A DNA stretch of 64,000 nt, taken from the NCBI GenBank assembly GCA_012517285.1, contig JAAYVG010000038.1, positions 27,091 through 91,090 on the forward strand, read 5' to 3'. The DNA is from Elusimicrobiota bacterium. Lineage in GTDB: Bacteria > Elusimicrobiota > Elusimicrobia > Elusimicrobiales > UBA9959. Both the position numbers and the translations under genes were made by a program. Shown here piece after piece: positions 45,779-52,677 of the stretch (positions within the stretch are counted from its first letter, which is position 1; each line of letters begins with the position of its first letter). The notes below the pieces were generated by a model. It ran no database searches. It was not told where the DNA came from and saw nothing but the letters and a program-made list of their open reading frames with translations.

Positions 45779-46741
45779 TCAAGGAATTGTCGCTTGAATT
45801 CTATTTCCCAATTTAGTTTTCAAATCTTCAATATTTTCCCAAATAATATGATTATACTGCCTTGTATCAAAATGTAGATCTTTTTCATATTCTTTTTGGC
45901 ATGTGAAGATCACTGGAATACCTAAACCCTTTGCGAAACCTGCCTCATAATAAACCCCTCCCCTATCTCCAGTAAAATCTGCAATTAGAAACTTACTTTT
46001 ACGAATTTCTGAAATAATTACATCGCAAATCTTTTCATTATGTTCCTTCTTATCTACGCGAATGGGGGTAAAACCCAAGTCACTTATAACTGATTTAAAC
46101 CCTTTTTCCCAAAACTCATCCATCGATTTATCAAACCACATCGCTACAAAAACTTGATTGCTATTTATATTGCTTCCTCTTTCTAATTCTGCAACTTTAT
46201 TCCATCCCATAGGAGTCAAACGAAGATCTTGAGAAATTATATCTTCTATCCCCACTATGTCTCCTTCAATTAATTCACTTTTAATCAACGAACTAACTAT
46301 ATACTCCCATGATTCTTCATCCTCACAATAGGCTAAAGGATACATATCCTCTACTAAGCTATTGATCCATTTTCCAGGTATAGCCATTTTAGAATAATTT
46401 AAGAGTGTTTTATCTAATCGCTCAGAAATTAAATATGGGAATTTTTCATTTAATATCTCATCTACCGAAATATAAAATGAATCTTTAATTTCTCCATTAA
46501 CAATTTCTTCATTAACTTTCTCAAGCGTAATAAAAGGAGTTTTTTTATTAAGCACAGCACACTCGCGAGTATATGAGGAAATTTTATAAATTTCTTTTTT
46601 CATTTCTTCTTTTACTAAATACTTAATCGTCTGTGCAGAAATATAGAATTTACCACACTTCCGACATTCCACCTCATAAACATCCTTACCATTAACCTGA
46701 TCCATTTCTACATTCTGTTTACATAAAGGACATTCTGACAT
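45779..46741 (-). CDS. Zinc-ribbon plus nucleoside 2-deoxyribosyltransferase/TIR-like protein
   Basis: A 320-residue protein placed between hsdS and hsdR. The N terminus has two Cys pairs (CPLCKQ and CRKCGKFY), a probable zinc ribbon. The middle (about 40-185) is a charged helical region without known motifs. Residues 190-320 resemble nucleoside 2-deoxyribosyltransferase folds, also related to TIR-like domains. They show NQVFVAMWFD, KICDVIISEIRKSKFLIADFTG and GGVYYEAGFAKGLGIPVIFT with the putative catalytic Glu. Such domains cut N-glycosidic bonds and serve as NAD or nucleotide-depleting effectors in several immune systems. A role as an extra effector or sensor is inferred. Not a standard type I subunit. 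Confidence 0.8.
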   Translation of the reverse strand: MSECPLCKQNVEMDQVNGKDVYEVECRKCGKFYISAQTIKYLVKEEMKKEIYKISSYTRECAVLNKKTPFITLEKVNEEIVNGEIKDSFYISVDEILNEKFPYLISERLDKTLLNYSKMAIPGKWINSLVEDMYPLAYCEDEESWEYIVSSLIKSELIEGDIVGIEDIISQDLRLTPMGWNKVAELERGSNINSNQVFVAMWFDKSMDEFWEKGFKSVISDLGFTPIRVDKKEHNEKICDVIISEIRKSKFLIADFTGDRGGVYYEAGFAKGLGIPVIFTCQKEYEKDLHFDTRQYNHIIWENIEDLKTKLGNRIQATIP

Positions 46742-46749
46742 AATTCCTC

Positions 46750-47922
46750 CTAATTTACCCGTATTTTCCCTGTCATAAGTTGATTAAGCGTGGAAGAAAA
46801 AAACTCATTATAAACTTCTAATTTTTTTCCCTCTATTTCTATTTTATTATCTATTGAAGTCAAAATGTTAGCAATTTCTTCTTGCTCATCTTTATTTGGA
46901 AGTGGAATAATAATCCGTTTAGCCATAGGAACTGTAAGTTGTGGTATTGGAGATTTATCAAAATATTTTTCAAAATTATTTATCTCTATCGCAAATTTTA
47001 AATAATATAAACTCACTATATTCAAATTTGGCAGAATAACTATAAGCCTTATTGCAGGAAAATAAGGTTTTTCTCTCAACACACAATAGCCTATTGTTCC
47101 TCTACTGGAAATTGTTAAACTTGGTTTTGACACTTTTATAATATTTGTATATCCATATAACCCCTGTTTTTTTTCTCCATTTGTATATATAGGAATTTTA
47201 TATTCATCAGTTATGAGTTTTGAAAAATTATTTTTTGGAACATCTCCACCTGCAAATATTTCATCAACTATTTCCCCTAATCGCATTACCTCCCAGCTTT
47301 TTGGAATCTCTCCGATTTCGGTTTGTTTTAGCGGCTCGCCGTTAAGGCCTTCTCGGAAAAGTTTAGCCATTGTGGCAGATTTAAGTTCCTTTAAATTCTT
47401 AACTAATTTTTCCTGATTTTCCACAGCCTTTTGAATTTTTGTAAGCACTTCCGCGATTTTTTCCTGCTCCGTCTTGGGAGGACAAGGCAAAAAATAATCT
47501 TTTAAGATTTTAAAATGGCGATTATATCCTCTATTAGGAATATTTATGCTTTTAAAAGCATAATAAAGAAATTTCGGATTATATATTTCTTCATTGGCCT
47601 TAATCAATTTGGTTCCATCAGCTCCTGTTACAAATGGGAAATCTACATATTTGAAAACACGCGTGTGGTCCCCAAAAATTATTATTGGGATACACTCTTT
47701 GTAAACTTTACTTTCATCATCTGTATATCCAGCAATAAAATCATTACCCTGATCAACAATTGGATAAAGGCCATTTGTTTTATAAGAACTTTTTAGTTCA
47801 GAATCTTTTGATTCATTCAAATTATTATTTACAGCCTTATCAAAAGCCTTTATTTCCCAACTTTTTGGCATTTCTCCGATTTCGGTTTGTTTAAATTTTC
47901 GTTCTTGTGTTTTTGCGTTCAT
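46750..47922 (-). CDS. hsdS: Type I restriction-modification specificity subunit
   Basis: Two target-recognition domains in 390 residues set the DNA sequence. Each half opens with the same phrase, QTEIGEMPKSWE and QTEIGEIPKSWE, the usual conserved regions of HsdS. I start at MNAKTQERKFKQ (AGGTG site upstream, 4 bp after the abi stop) and not at the track start, which lies inside abi. The duplicated DNA could let the domains recombine. Confidence 0.92.
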   Translation of the reverse strand: MNAKTQERKFKQTEIGEMPKSWEIKAFDKAVNNNLNESKDSELKSSYKTNGLYPIVDQGNDFIAGYTDDESKVYKECIPIIIFGDHTRVFKYVDFPFVTGADGTKLIKANEEIYNPKFLYYAFKSINIPNRGYNRHFKILKDYFLPCPPKTEQEKIAEVLTKIQKAVENQEKLVKNLKELKSATMAKLFREGLNGEPLKQTEIGEIPKSWEVMRLGEIVDEIFAGGDVPKNNFSKLITDEYKIPIYTNGEKKQGLYGYTNIIKVSKPSLTISSRGTIGYCVLREKPYFPAIRLIVILPNLNIVSLYYLKFAIEINNFEKYFDKSPIPQLTVPMAKRIIIPLPNKDEQEEIANILTSIDNKIEIEGKKLEVYNEFFSSTLNQLMTGKIRVN

Positions 47923-47926
47923 AAAT

Positions 47927-48817
47927 TCACCTCGGAGTCCAAAGCGGATGGGATTGCCAATTATCCAGAAAACCCATGTGCCTCGGAACATCTGGTAATG
48001 GCTTTGGCTCATTTATCAACTCTTTAATGCGTTGAGAAAATGACGCTGACGTCGGTTTATCTATTGCTTGTAGGATGTGGCACAACGCAAAAATCACAGC
48101 CCCTATTTTATTCCTTTCAAGGGCATTCCAGTTTGTATCGCCATTCGGAAGCCGCAAAGATTTTACTGTTTTCTTGTTCCATAATCGGGAGTGATGGTCG
48201 CAGATATTTCTTACGTAGGTGAAGACATGTAGCCAGTTCGGGAAATATGCGGCAGTGCAGGAAAACCTTGAGGCAATTGCTTTTTGGTCCTTGAAATGCA
48301 TTCCGCCAACAAATTTGGATAGCGAGCCTAAAGACATTACTTCAACTGCTACCCATATAGGAACAGACGGAAATTCTTCAGAATATTTTGCCTTGTGGTG
48401 AGCAATGAATACCTCTTTTGAATTCTGTATATCATCATACAACCGTTTTAACCAATCATCATGGGAAAAATGTTCGCTCTTGACCGGGAAATTTTCCTTC
48501 TGCTCATGCCCTTTTGCGCCATAAGTATGGGCGAAATAATACGCGACTCTTGCGCGTACTGCTACCTCAATGATTTCCAAAGCCTCGGCTATAAGCAGGC
48601 GCAATTGCCGGTCAAATTCATATAGCTGACAAATTTGTTCAAATGTGGTTCCGGGGCGGAATACATCGCGAGGTTCTTGAAACGGAATGCCGTAAACACT
48701 CAGCCGGTAATAATTAAAACGGCTAAGACACTGCTCGGCCTCTGTAGGGTTTAGTATGGTAAGCCCGCGGGATTTGAGGATATCCAATTGCTCCGTGTAG
48801 GTTTTTGGAGGTTTCAT
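47927..48817 (-). CDS. Abi_2 (AbiD/AbiF-like) HEPN abortive-infection protein
   Basis: A 296-residue protein with the Abi_2 family start (YTEQLDILKSRGLTI, FNYYRLSVYGIPFQ) and the HEPN RNase motif RNICDHHSRLWN (R and H of R-x4-6-H). LYEFDRQLRLLIAEALEIIEVAVRARV is the other conserved block. HEPN proteins of this type cut RNA and arrest growth on phage attack. AbiF relatives are reported to form toxin-antitoxin pairs with a small non-coding RNA. Two tandem hairpin RNAs lie in its leader here. GGAGG is 5 nt before the ATG. It interrupts hsdM and hsdS. GC-richer than average, so probably acquired. Confidence 0.9.
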   Translation of the reverse strand: MKPPKTYTEQLDILKSRGLTILNPTEAEQCLSRFNYYRLSVYGIPFQEPRDVFRPGTTFEQICQLYEFDRQLRLLIAEALEIIEVAVRARVAYYFAHTYGAKGHEQKENFPVKSEHFSHDDWLKRLYDDIQNSKEVFIAHHKAKYSEEFPSVPIWVAVEVMSLGSLSKFVGGMHFKDQKAIASRFSCTAAYFPNWLHVFTYVRNICDHHSRLWNKKTVKSLRLPNGDTNWNALERNKIGAVIFALCHILQAIDKPTSASFSQRIKELINEPKPLPDVPRHMGFLDNWQSHPLWTPR

Positions 48818-48828
48818 ATAATACCTCC

Positions 48829-48891
48829 AAAAAAAGAAAGACCCGCCGATTTGTGCATAGCCTTGCGGCCAGAGGCCTGGCGGGTACTGTT
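48829..48891 (-). ncRNA. Candidate antitoxin RNA 1 (hairpin plus T run) before abi
   Basis: The predicted transcript from the promoter at 48898-48927 would run from about 48891 to the T run. ACCCGCC and GGCGGGT (48841-48885) form the outer stem, AGGCCTCTGGCC an inner stem, and CTTTCTTTTTTT follows. This is an intrinsic terminator in front of abi, so abi expression needs read-through. It resembles the upstream copy at 48941 in order of motifs and length. Confidence 0.6.
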
Positions 48892-48897
48892 AAATAT

Positions 48898-48927
48898 ATT
48901 ATAGCAGAATAAAAGTATGGTCGTCAA
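48898..48927 (-). promoter_or_regulatory. Promoter of candidate antitoxin RNA 1
   Basis: TTGACG (48922-48927), 18-bp spacer, TATAAT (48898-48903) on the minus strand. Nearly consensus and between two coding genes. Confidence 0.78.
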
Positions 48928-48940
48928 TAGCAATTCCGGA

Positions 48941-49002
48941 GATAAAAATGCCCACCGAAAATGCGCACTGGCCAGAAAGTTAGGAGGCGTGGCGGGCTTA
49001 TT
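48941..49002 (-). ncRNA. Candidate antitoxin RNA 2, homologous upstream copy
   Basis: GCCCGCC and GGTGGGC (48950-48997, one G-T pair) form the outer stem, followed by ATTTTTAT. CCCGCCA, GCCTC, TGGCC, a TGC(A/G)C box and TCGG(C/T)GGG recur in the same order as in RNA 1. The two units start about 111 bp apart. The copy is diverged, which suggests an old duplication or two specificities. Confidence 0.55.
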
Positions 49003-49008
49003 ATTAAT

Positions 49009-49037
49009 ATTATAGCAAAATGACGATATCGCCACAA
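49009..49037 (-). promoter_or_regulatory. Promoter of candidate antitoxin RNA 2
   Basis: TTGTGG (49032-49037), 17-bp spacer, TATAAT (49009-49014). It starts just inside the 3' end of hsdM. Confidence 0.65.
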
Positions 49038-49046
49038 TGCCAAATT

Positions 49047-50837
49047 TTAGTTCCATTTATACCCCAGTCTTAAAAAGATTTCTTTAAGATCCTGCTCGTT
49101 TTTGCTCTGCTCTTTTTCAATTTTTGCGATATCATCTAAAATAAGCTGGATATCCCGGTGTTCCACGGCTTCACCTGTCTCTATGAATCTGGAAGGCGAG
49201 ATATTATAATCATGTTTTTCCGCTATTTCTTTGCATGATACAATCTTCAGAAACTTTTTAATCTCAACTCCCGAATTAAAAGCGGCAGATATTTTTTTTA
49301 GAGCCGATTCCGTTAAATAGTTCTTTGGACGGCCTTTTTCAAATTCATCAGAAGCGTTTATAAGAATTATTTTGCCTTTTCTTTCCGGGGACTTATTTTT
49401 GTTTATTAGAAGGATTATCCCTGCGGCTGTGGTATTGTAAAATAAATTATCAGGCAAAAGTATAACCCCCTCAATCAAATCATTATCAACAAACCATTTG
49501 CGTATGGTCTTTTCCTTGTTTTCACTCTGGCTTCCGCTTCCACGGCTGGCCGCGCCAGTATCAAGCACTATCGCAGCACGACCCTTGGGCTTAAGCGAAG
49601 CGTGTACATGCTGGACCCATGCCCAGTCTGCGCTTGATGCAGGAGCATAGCCACCACGTGAGGAAAACCTTTCATGCGGATCATTTTCATAAAAATCCGG
49701 GTCGATATTATCCTGATTCCACATGGGATTTGTGACTACAATATCAAATTGCTTAAGCCCACCTGATTGATCCTGAAATTTAGGATTTGTCATGGTATTA
49801 CCGCGAAGTATCTCCCCTTCCATATCATGGACAACCATATTCATTCTCGCTATGGCGAAACTGGAACCGGTTAATTCCTGGCCGTAAAGCTTAAGCGGCT
49901 TCTTAACTTTTTCTTTTCCATCCCTTGCCAATAATTCTAATTGGCATTTTACAAGCAATCCGCCTGATCCTGAGCAGGGGTCATAAATCTCCTCGCCCTG
50001 CTTTGGCGACATAATCTTCGCTATAAGCCAACCGACTTCCTGAGGTGTGAAAAATTCTCCCGCAGACTGACCCGAACTTTCAGCAAATTTTCTGAGCAGA
50101 TACTCATAAGCCCTACCAAGGAAATCTGGCTCAACATCGTTTATACCCAGTCTGTAATCGGGATTGCTGAATTTTTCTATCAGGCGATTAAGCGCCTCAT
50201 CGCTTATCTCACGCTCACCATTATGAGTGGCATTAAAATCAACCGTATCTATCACTCCATTAAGCGAGGGATTTTCTTTCGCTATAAGACGAAGGGCGTT
50301 CGTGATTTTTTCGCCGAGCGTTTTGGGAGTTTTGTTATCCGTATATTTAAATTCCTTACGGCCACTTAAAACCGGCCACGTCGCTTCTTCGGGAATATAA
50401 AAACGCACAAGAGAATGATCCGCTTCCAAAACTTTTCTCGCAGATTCCTCATCGCCATATTCTTTTACAAGCCTTGCTATTTCGTCTTCAAAAACATCTG
50501 AAAGACGTTTTATAAAAAGAAGCGGCAGGATATAATCCTTAAATTTTGGAGCGTCTTTTTCCCCTCTTATAGAGCATGCTGCCTGCCAAAGCATGGTTTC
50601 CATATCCTTAATATTCATCTGTTCATTATTTGAAAGGCCAGAAAGAAGATCCTCATAACCTTTGCCTAATTTTTCAATATATTCCCAAACCATACGAGAA
50701 ATAGTTGGATTAGGTTTAAACTGACCTTTTTCCCAGCGAGCAACTGTCAAAAGCGATACTCCAAGTTCTTCTGCAAGTTTTTGTTGAGTTAAGCCTGTCC
50801 TTTTACGAAGTTCCTTTATAGTTTTTGAAAATTCCAT
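49047..50837 (-). CDS. hsdM: Type I methyltransferase subunit with N-terminal XRE helix-turn-helix
   Basis: An N6-adenine methylase of about 596 residues. Residues 1-65 are an XRE-type helix-turn-helix (LRKRTGLTQQKLAEELGVSLLTVARWE). The HsdM N-terminal domain and the SAM site DPCSGSGGLL follow. Motif IV is VTNPMWN instead of the common NPPF/NPPY. GEFFTPQEVGWL is the conserved lead-in. I start at MEFSKTIKEL, with AAGGAG 6 nt upstream; the track start lies upstream of the predicted transcription start. The built-in repressor domain plus the palindromic operator over its promoter suggests self-control like a C protein. Confidence 0.93.
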   Translation of the reverse strand: MEFSKTIKELRKRTGLTQQKLAEELGVSLLTVARWEKGQFKPNPTISRMVWEYIEKLGKGYEDLLSGLSNNEQMNIKDMETMLWQAACSIRGEKDAPKFKDYILPLLFIKRLSDVFEDEIARLVKEYGDEESARKVLEADHSLVRFYIPEEATWPVLSGRKEFKYTDNKTPKTLGEKITNALRLIAKENPSLNGVIDTVDFNATHNGEREISDEALNRLIEKFSNPDYRLGINDVEPDFLGRAYEYLLRKFAESSGQSAGEFFTPQEVGWLIAKIMSPKQGEEIYDPCSGSGGLLVKCQLELLARDGKEKVKKPLKLYGQELTGSSFAIARMNMVVHDMEGEILRGNTMTNPKFQDQSGGLKQFDIVVTNPMWNQDNIDPDFYENDPHERFSSRGGYAPASSADWAWVQHVHASLKPKGRAAIVLDTGAASRGSGSQSENKEKTIRKWFVDNDLIEGVILLPDNLFYNTTAAGIILLINKNKSPERKGKIILINASDEFEKGRPKNYLTESALKKISAAFNSGVEIKKFLKIVSCKEIAEKHDYNISPSRFIETGEAVEHRDIQLILDDIAKIEKEQSKNEQDLKEIFLRLGYKWN

Positions 50838-50849
50838 CAAATTCTCCTT

Positions 50850-50890
50850 AAATATAACATATGATACATTATATATCATATGTTATATTT
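50850..50890 (-). promoter_or_regulatory. 17-bp perfect palindromic operator over the hsdM promoter
   Basis: AAATATAACATATGATA and its exact reverse complement (50850-50866, 50874-50890) are 7 bp apart. One arm is exactly the promoter spacer, and the other covers the expected transcription start. A likely binding site for the XRE domain of HsdM. Confidence 0.85.
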
Positions 50891-50896
50891 TGTCAA
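50868..50896 (-). promoter_or_regulatory. Perfect consensus promoter of hsdM
   Basis: TTGACA (50891-50896), 17-bp spacer, TATAAT (50868-50873). Such a strong promoter would normally need repression, which the overlapping palindrome offers. Confidence 0.88.
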
Positions 50897-50929
50897 TGTT
50901 TAGAATTATCTCCCGACTCCCGCATTTTT

Positions 50930-51221
50930 TTAGTTAAAATCGTCAGGATGAATACTGATTAAGTCAAGATGTAAACTGATTCAACCAAGATTTAAACATA
51001 ATAGTTATGATTCTCTCGTAATTAGAATGATATGATAAAGTCTAACGGTGGAGATTTAGGACAATGTAACTACAGGTTAAGATTAAGATTGAGGTTAAGA
51101 AGAAAACGACAAATCTCCATCTAACCCAAACCCGAAGTAACCTACGCGGTTACTTTTGTTTCTTTCCTAAACAACTAAATAACCAGATAACTAAATAACT
51201 TTTTCGGTGCCCCCCTACTTA
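50930..51221. repeat. Octamer/TIR repeat between hsdM and the Fic gene
   Basis: The 548-bp gap between the hsdM region and the Fic gene holds, left to right, the GTCAGGATGAATACTGATT family box, a short hexamer array AGGTTA/AGATTA (51074-51097), the family hairpin AAGTAACC-TACGC-GGTTACTT (51135-51155), four octamers (51167-51198) and the end CTTTTTCGGTGCCCCCC. The left boundary is uncertain; I see no matching inverted end there. Confidence 0.7.
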
Positions 51222-51324
51222 TGGTAAAATAATAAAAAGTCATAAAAATCTGATGGGTGCAGTTCACAAACTTATTCTAATTACTTTTTTTTACTCAATA
51301 TATTCTAAATTAGGTTCAGTTTTA

Positions 51325-51348
51325 GCAAATATTATAAATCATATTTGC
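51325..51348 (+). promoter_or_regulatory. Operator 1 of the Fic gene
   Basis: GCAAATAT-N8-ATATTTGC, a perfect 8-bp inverted repeat. An identical arm pair follows 40 bp downstream. Confidence 0.8.
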
Positions 51349-51364
51349 ACTTTTCACCTTTTTT

Positions 51365-51388
51365 GCAAATATAAAATATTATATTTGC
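51365..51388 (+). promoter_or_regulatory. Operator 2 of the Fic gene
   Basis: GCAAATAT-N8-ATATTTGC with a different spacer, just upstream of the -35 box. Same arms and spacing as operator 1, centres 40 bp apart, about four helical turns. Confidence 0.8.
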
Positions 51389-51392
51389 GTTT

Positions 51393-51420
51393 TTGACTGG
51401 TTTTTAAAATATGTTAATAT
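51393..51420 (+). promoter_or_regulatory. Fic gene promoter, leaderless geometry
   Basis: TTGACT (51393-51398), 16-bp spacer, TAATAT (51415-51420). The ATG starts 8 nt after the last -10 base and there is no ribosome site. Confidence 0.65.
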
Positions 51421-51427
51421 ATAGATT

Positions 51428-52564
51428 ATGATAAAAATGACTAAATTTATATCTGGAAGATATATTCAAAGATATCAATATAAGAGTTTTGAACCCTCTT
51501 TCATAAACGACCAATGGCTCATAGACAACAAGGATGTTATACTGTTATTAAGTAAATCTGATAAAAAAATAGGAGAGCTAAACGCTTTTTCTGAGCTTAT
51601 ACCTGATATAGATTTTTTTATTAAAATGCATATAGTTAAAGAAAGCACTTTGAGCAGCCGTATTGAAGGGACACAAACAAATATAGAAGAGGCTATTCAA
51701 ACTCAAAAATTTATTTCACCAGAGAAAAGGGATGATTGGCAGGAGGTTCAAAACTATATACAGGCAATGAATTATGCTATTAAAAGACTGAATGAGATTC
51801 CATTAAGCAACAGACTTTTAAAAGAAACTCATAAGATATTACTTGAAGGAGTTAGAGGCGAGCATAAACAACCAGGAGAGTTTAGAAAAAGTCAGAATTG
51901 GGTAGGTGGGAATAGTTTGAATGATGCGTCTTTTATCCCACCTTCATTTGAAAATTTAGAAGAACTCATGTCGGATTTTGAAAAATTTCTTCATAACAAA
52001 CATACAAATCTGCCAGATTTGATTAAGATTGCAATTGCACATTACCAGTTTGAAACAATACATCCATTTTTAGATGGAAACGGTAGGATTGGAAGATTGC
52101 TTATAACATTATATCTTGTAAATAACAATATTCTAACAAAACCAACACTGTATCTATCTGATTTTTTTGAAAAAAATAGAAGTCTATATTACGACAATCT
52201 CAATAATGCAAGAGTTAATAATAATCTTATACAGTGGATTAAATTTTTTCTTGAAGGCATATATATTACTGCAGAAAACAGCATTAACACATTTAGAAAA
52301 ATAATATCATTAAAAAGTGAGACAGAAAATATAATCATTAATCTTGGAAGAAAGCAAACACATGCTAAATTGTTGATTCAATATTTATACGGGAAACCAA
52401 TCATTAATATAAATGAGGCGGCAGAGATTCTTGATATCAATTTTTCTACTGCTTCAAGACTGATAAATGAACTGGTAAAAGCAGAGATATTGAGAGAAAA
52501 AACTGGTTTTAAAAAGAACAAAGTTTTTATGTTTGAGAAATATCTAAGACTTTTTAATTCTTAA
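51428..52564 (+). CDS. Fic-family AMP transferase with N-terminal inhibitory motif and C-terminal winged helix
   Basis: A 378-residue protein. The catalytic loop is HPFLDGNGRIGR. The class II inhibitory motif SSRIEG (S/T-x3-E-G) lies near residue 78, so the enzyme is self-inhibited. The C terminus (about 300-378) looks like a winged helix (INEAAEILDINFSTASRLINELVKA). Fic proteins move AMP onto target proteins. The DNA-binding end and the twin operators upstream suggest self-regulation. The gene lies between two direct copies of the octamer/TIR end. An alternative ATG is three codons in. A toxin-like or stress role is inferred. Confidence 0.92.
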   Translation: MIKMTKFISGRYIQRYQYKSFEPSFINDQWLIDNKDVILLLSKSDKKIGELNAFSELIPDIDFFIKMHIVKESTLSSRIEGTQTNIEEAIQTQKFISPEKRDDWQEVQNYIQAMNYAIKRLNEIPLSNRLLKETHKILLEGVRGEHKQPGEFRKSQNWVGGNSLNDASFIPPSFENLEELMSDFEKFLHNKHTNLPDLIKIAIAHYQFETIHPFLDGNGRIGRLLITLYLVNNNILTKPTLYLSDFFEKNRSLYYDNLNNARVNNNLIQWIKFFLEGIYITAENSINTFRKIISLKSETENIIINLGRKQTHAKLLIQYLYGKPIININEAAEILDINFSTASRLINELVKAEILREKTGFKKNKVFMFEKYLRLFNS

Positions 52565-52654
52565 ATGATCCACCAACCGAATTATCGCCATTATCACATG
52601 ATGTCTTTTTTCGTCAATTTTTTAGATTAGATAATAAATAATAAAATTGCTTTT

Positions 52655-52677
52655 CTAAATAACTTTTTCACTGCCCC
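52655..52677. repeat. Solo repeat end (octamer plus TIR) downstream of the Fic gene
   Basis: CTAAATAA followed by CTTTTTCACTGCCCC, the same orientation as the copy at 51191-51215. It overlaps the HAD gene stop and supplies its last residues. Confidence 0.65.

Noticed and set aside
48814-49056. 80-residue ORF upstream of abi
   Set aside because: It runs through both predicted promoters and both hairpin RNAs and begins inside the hsdM 3' end. Its composition follows the RNA structure and not a protein.
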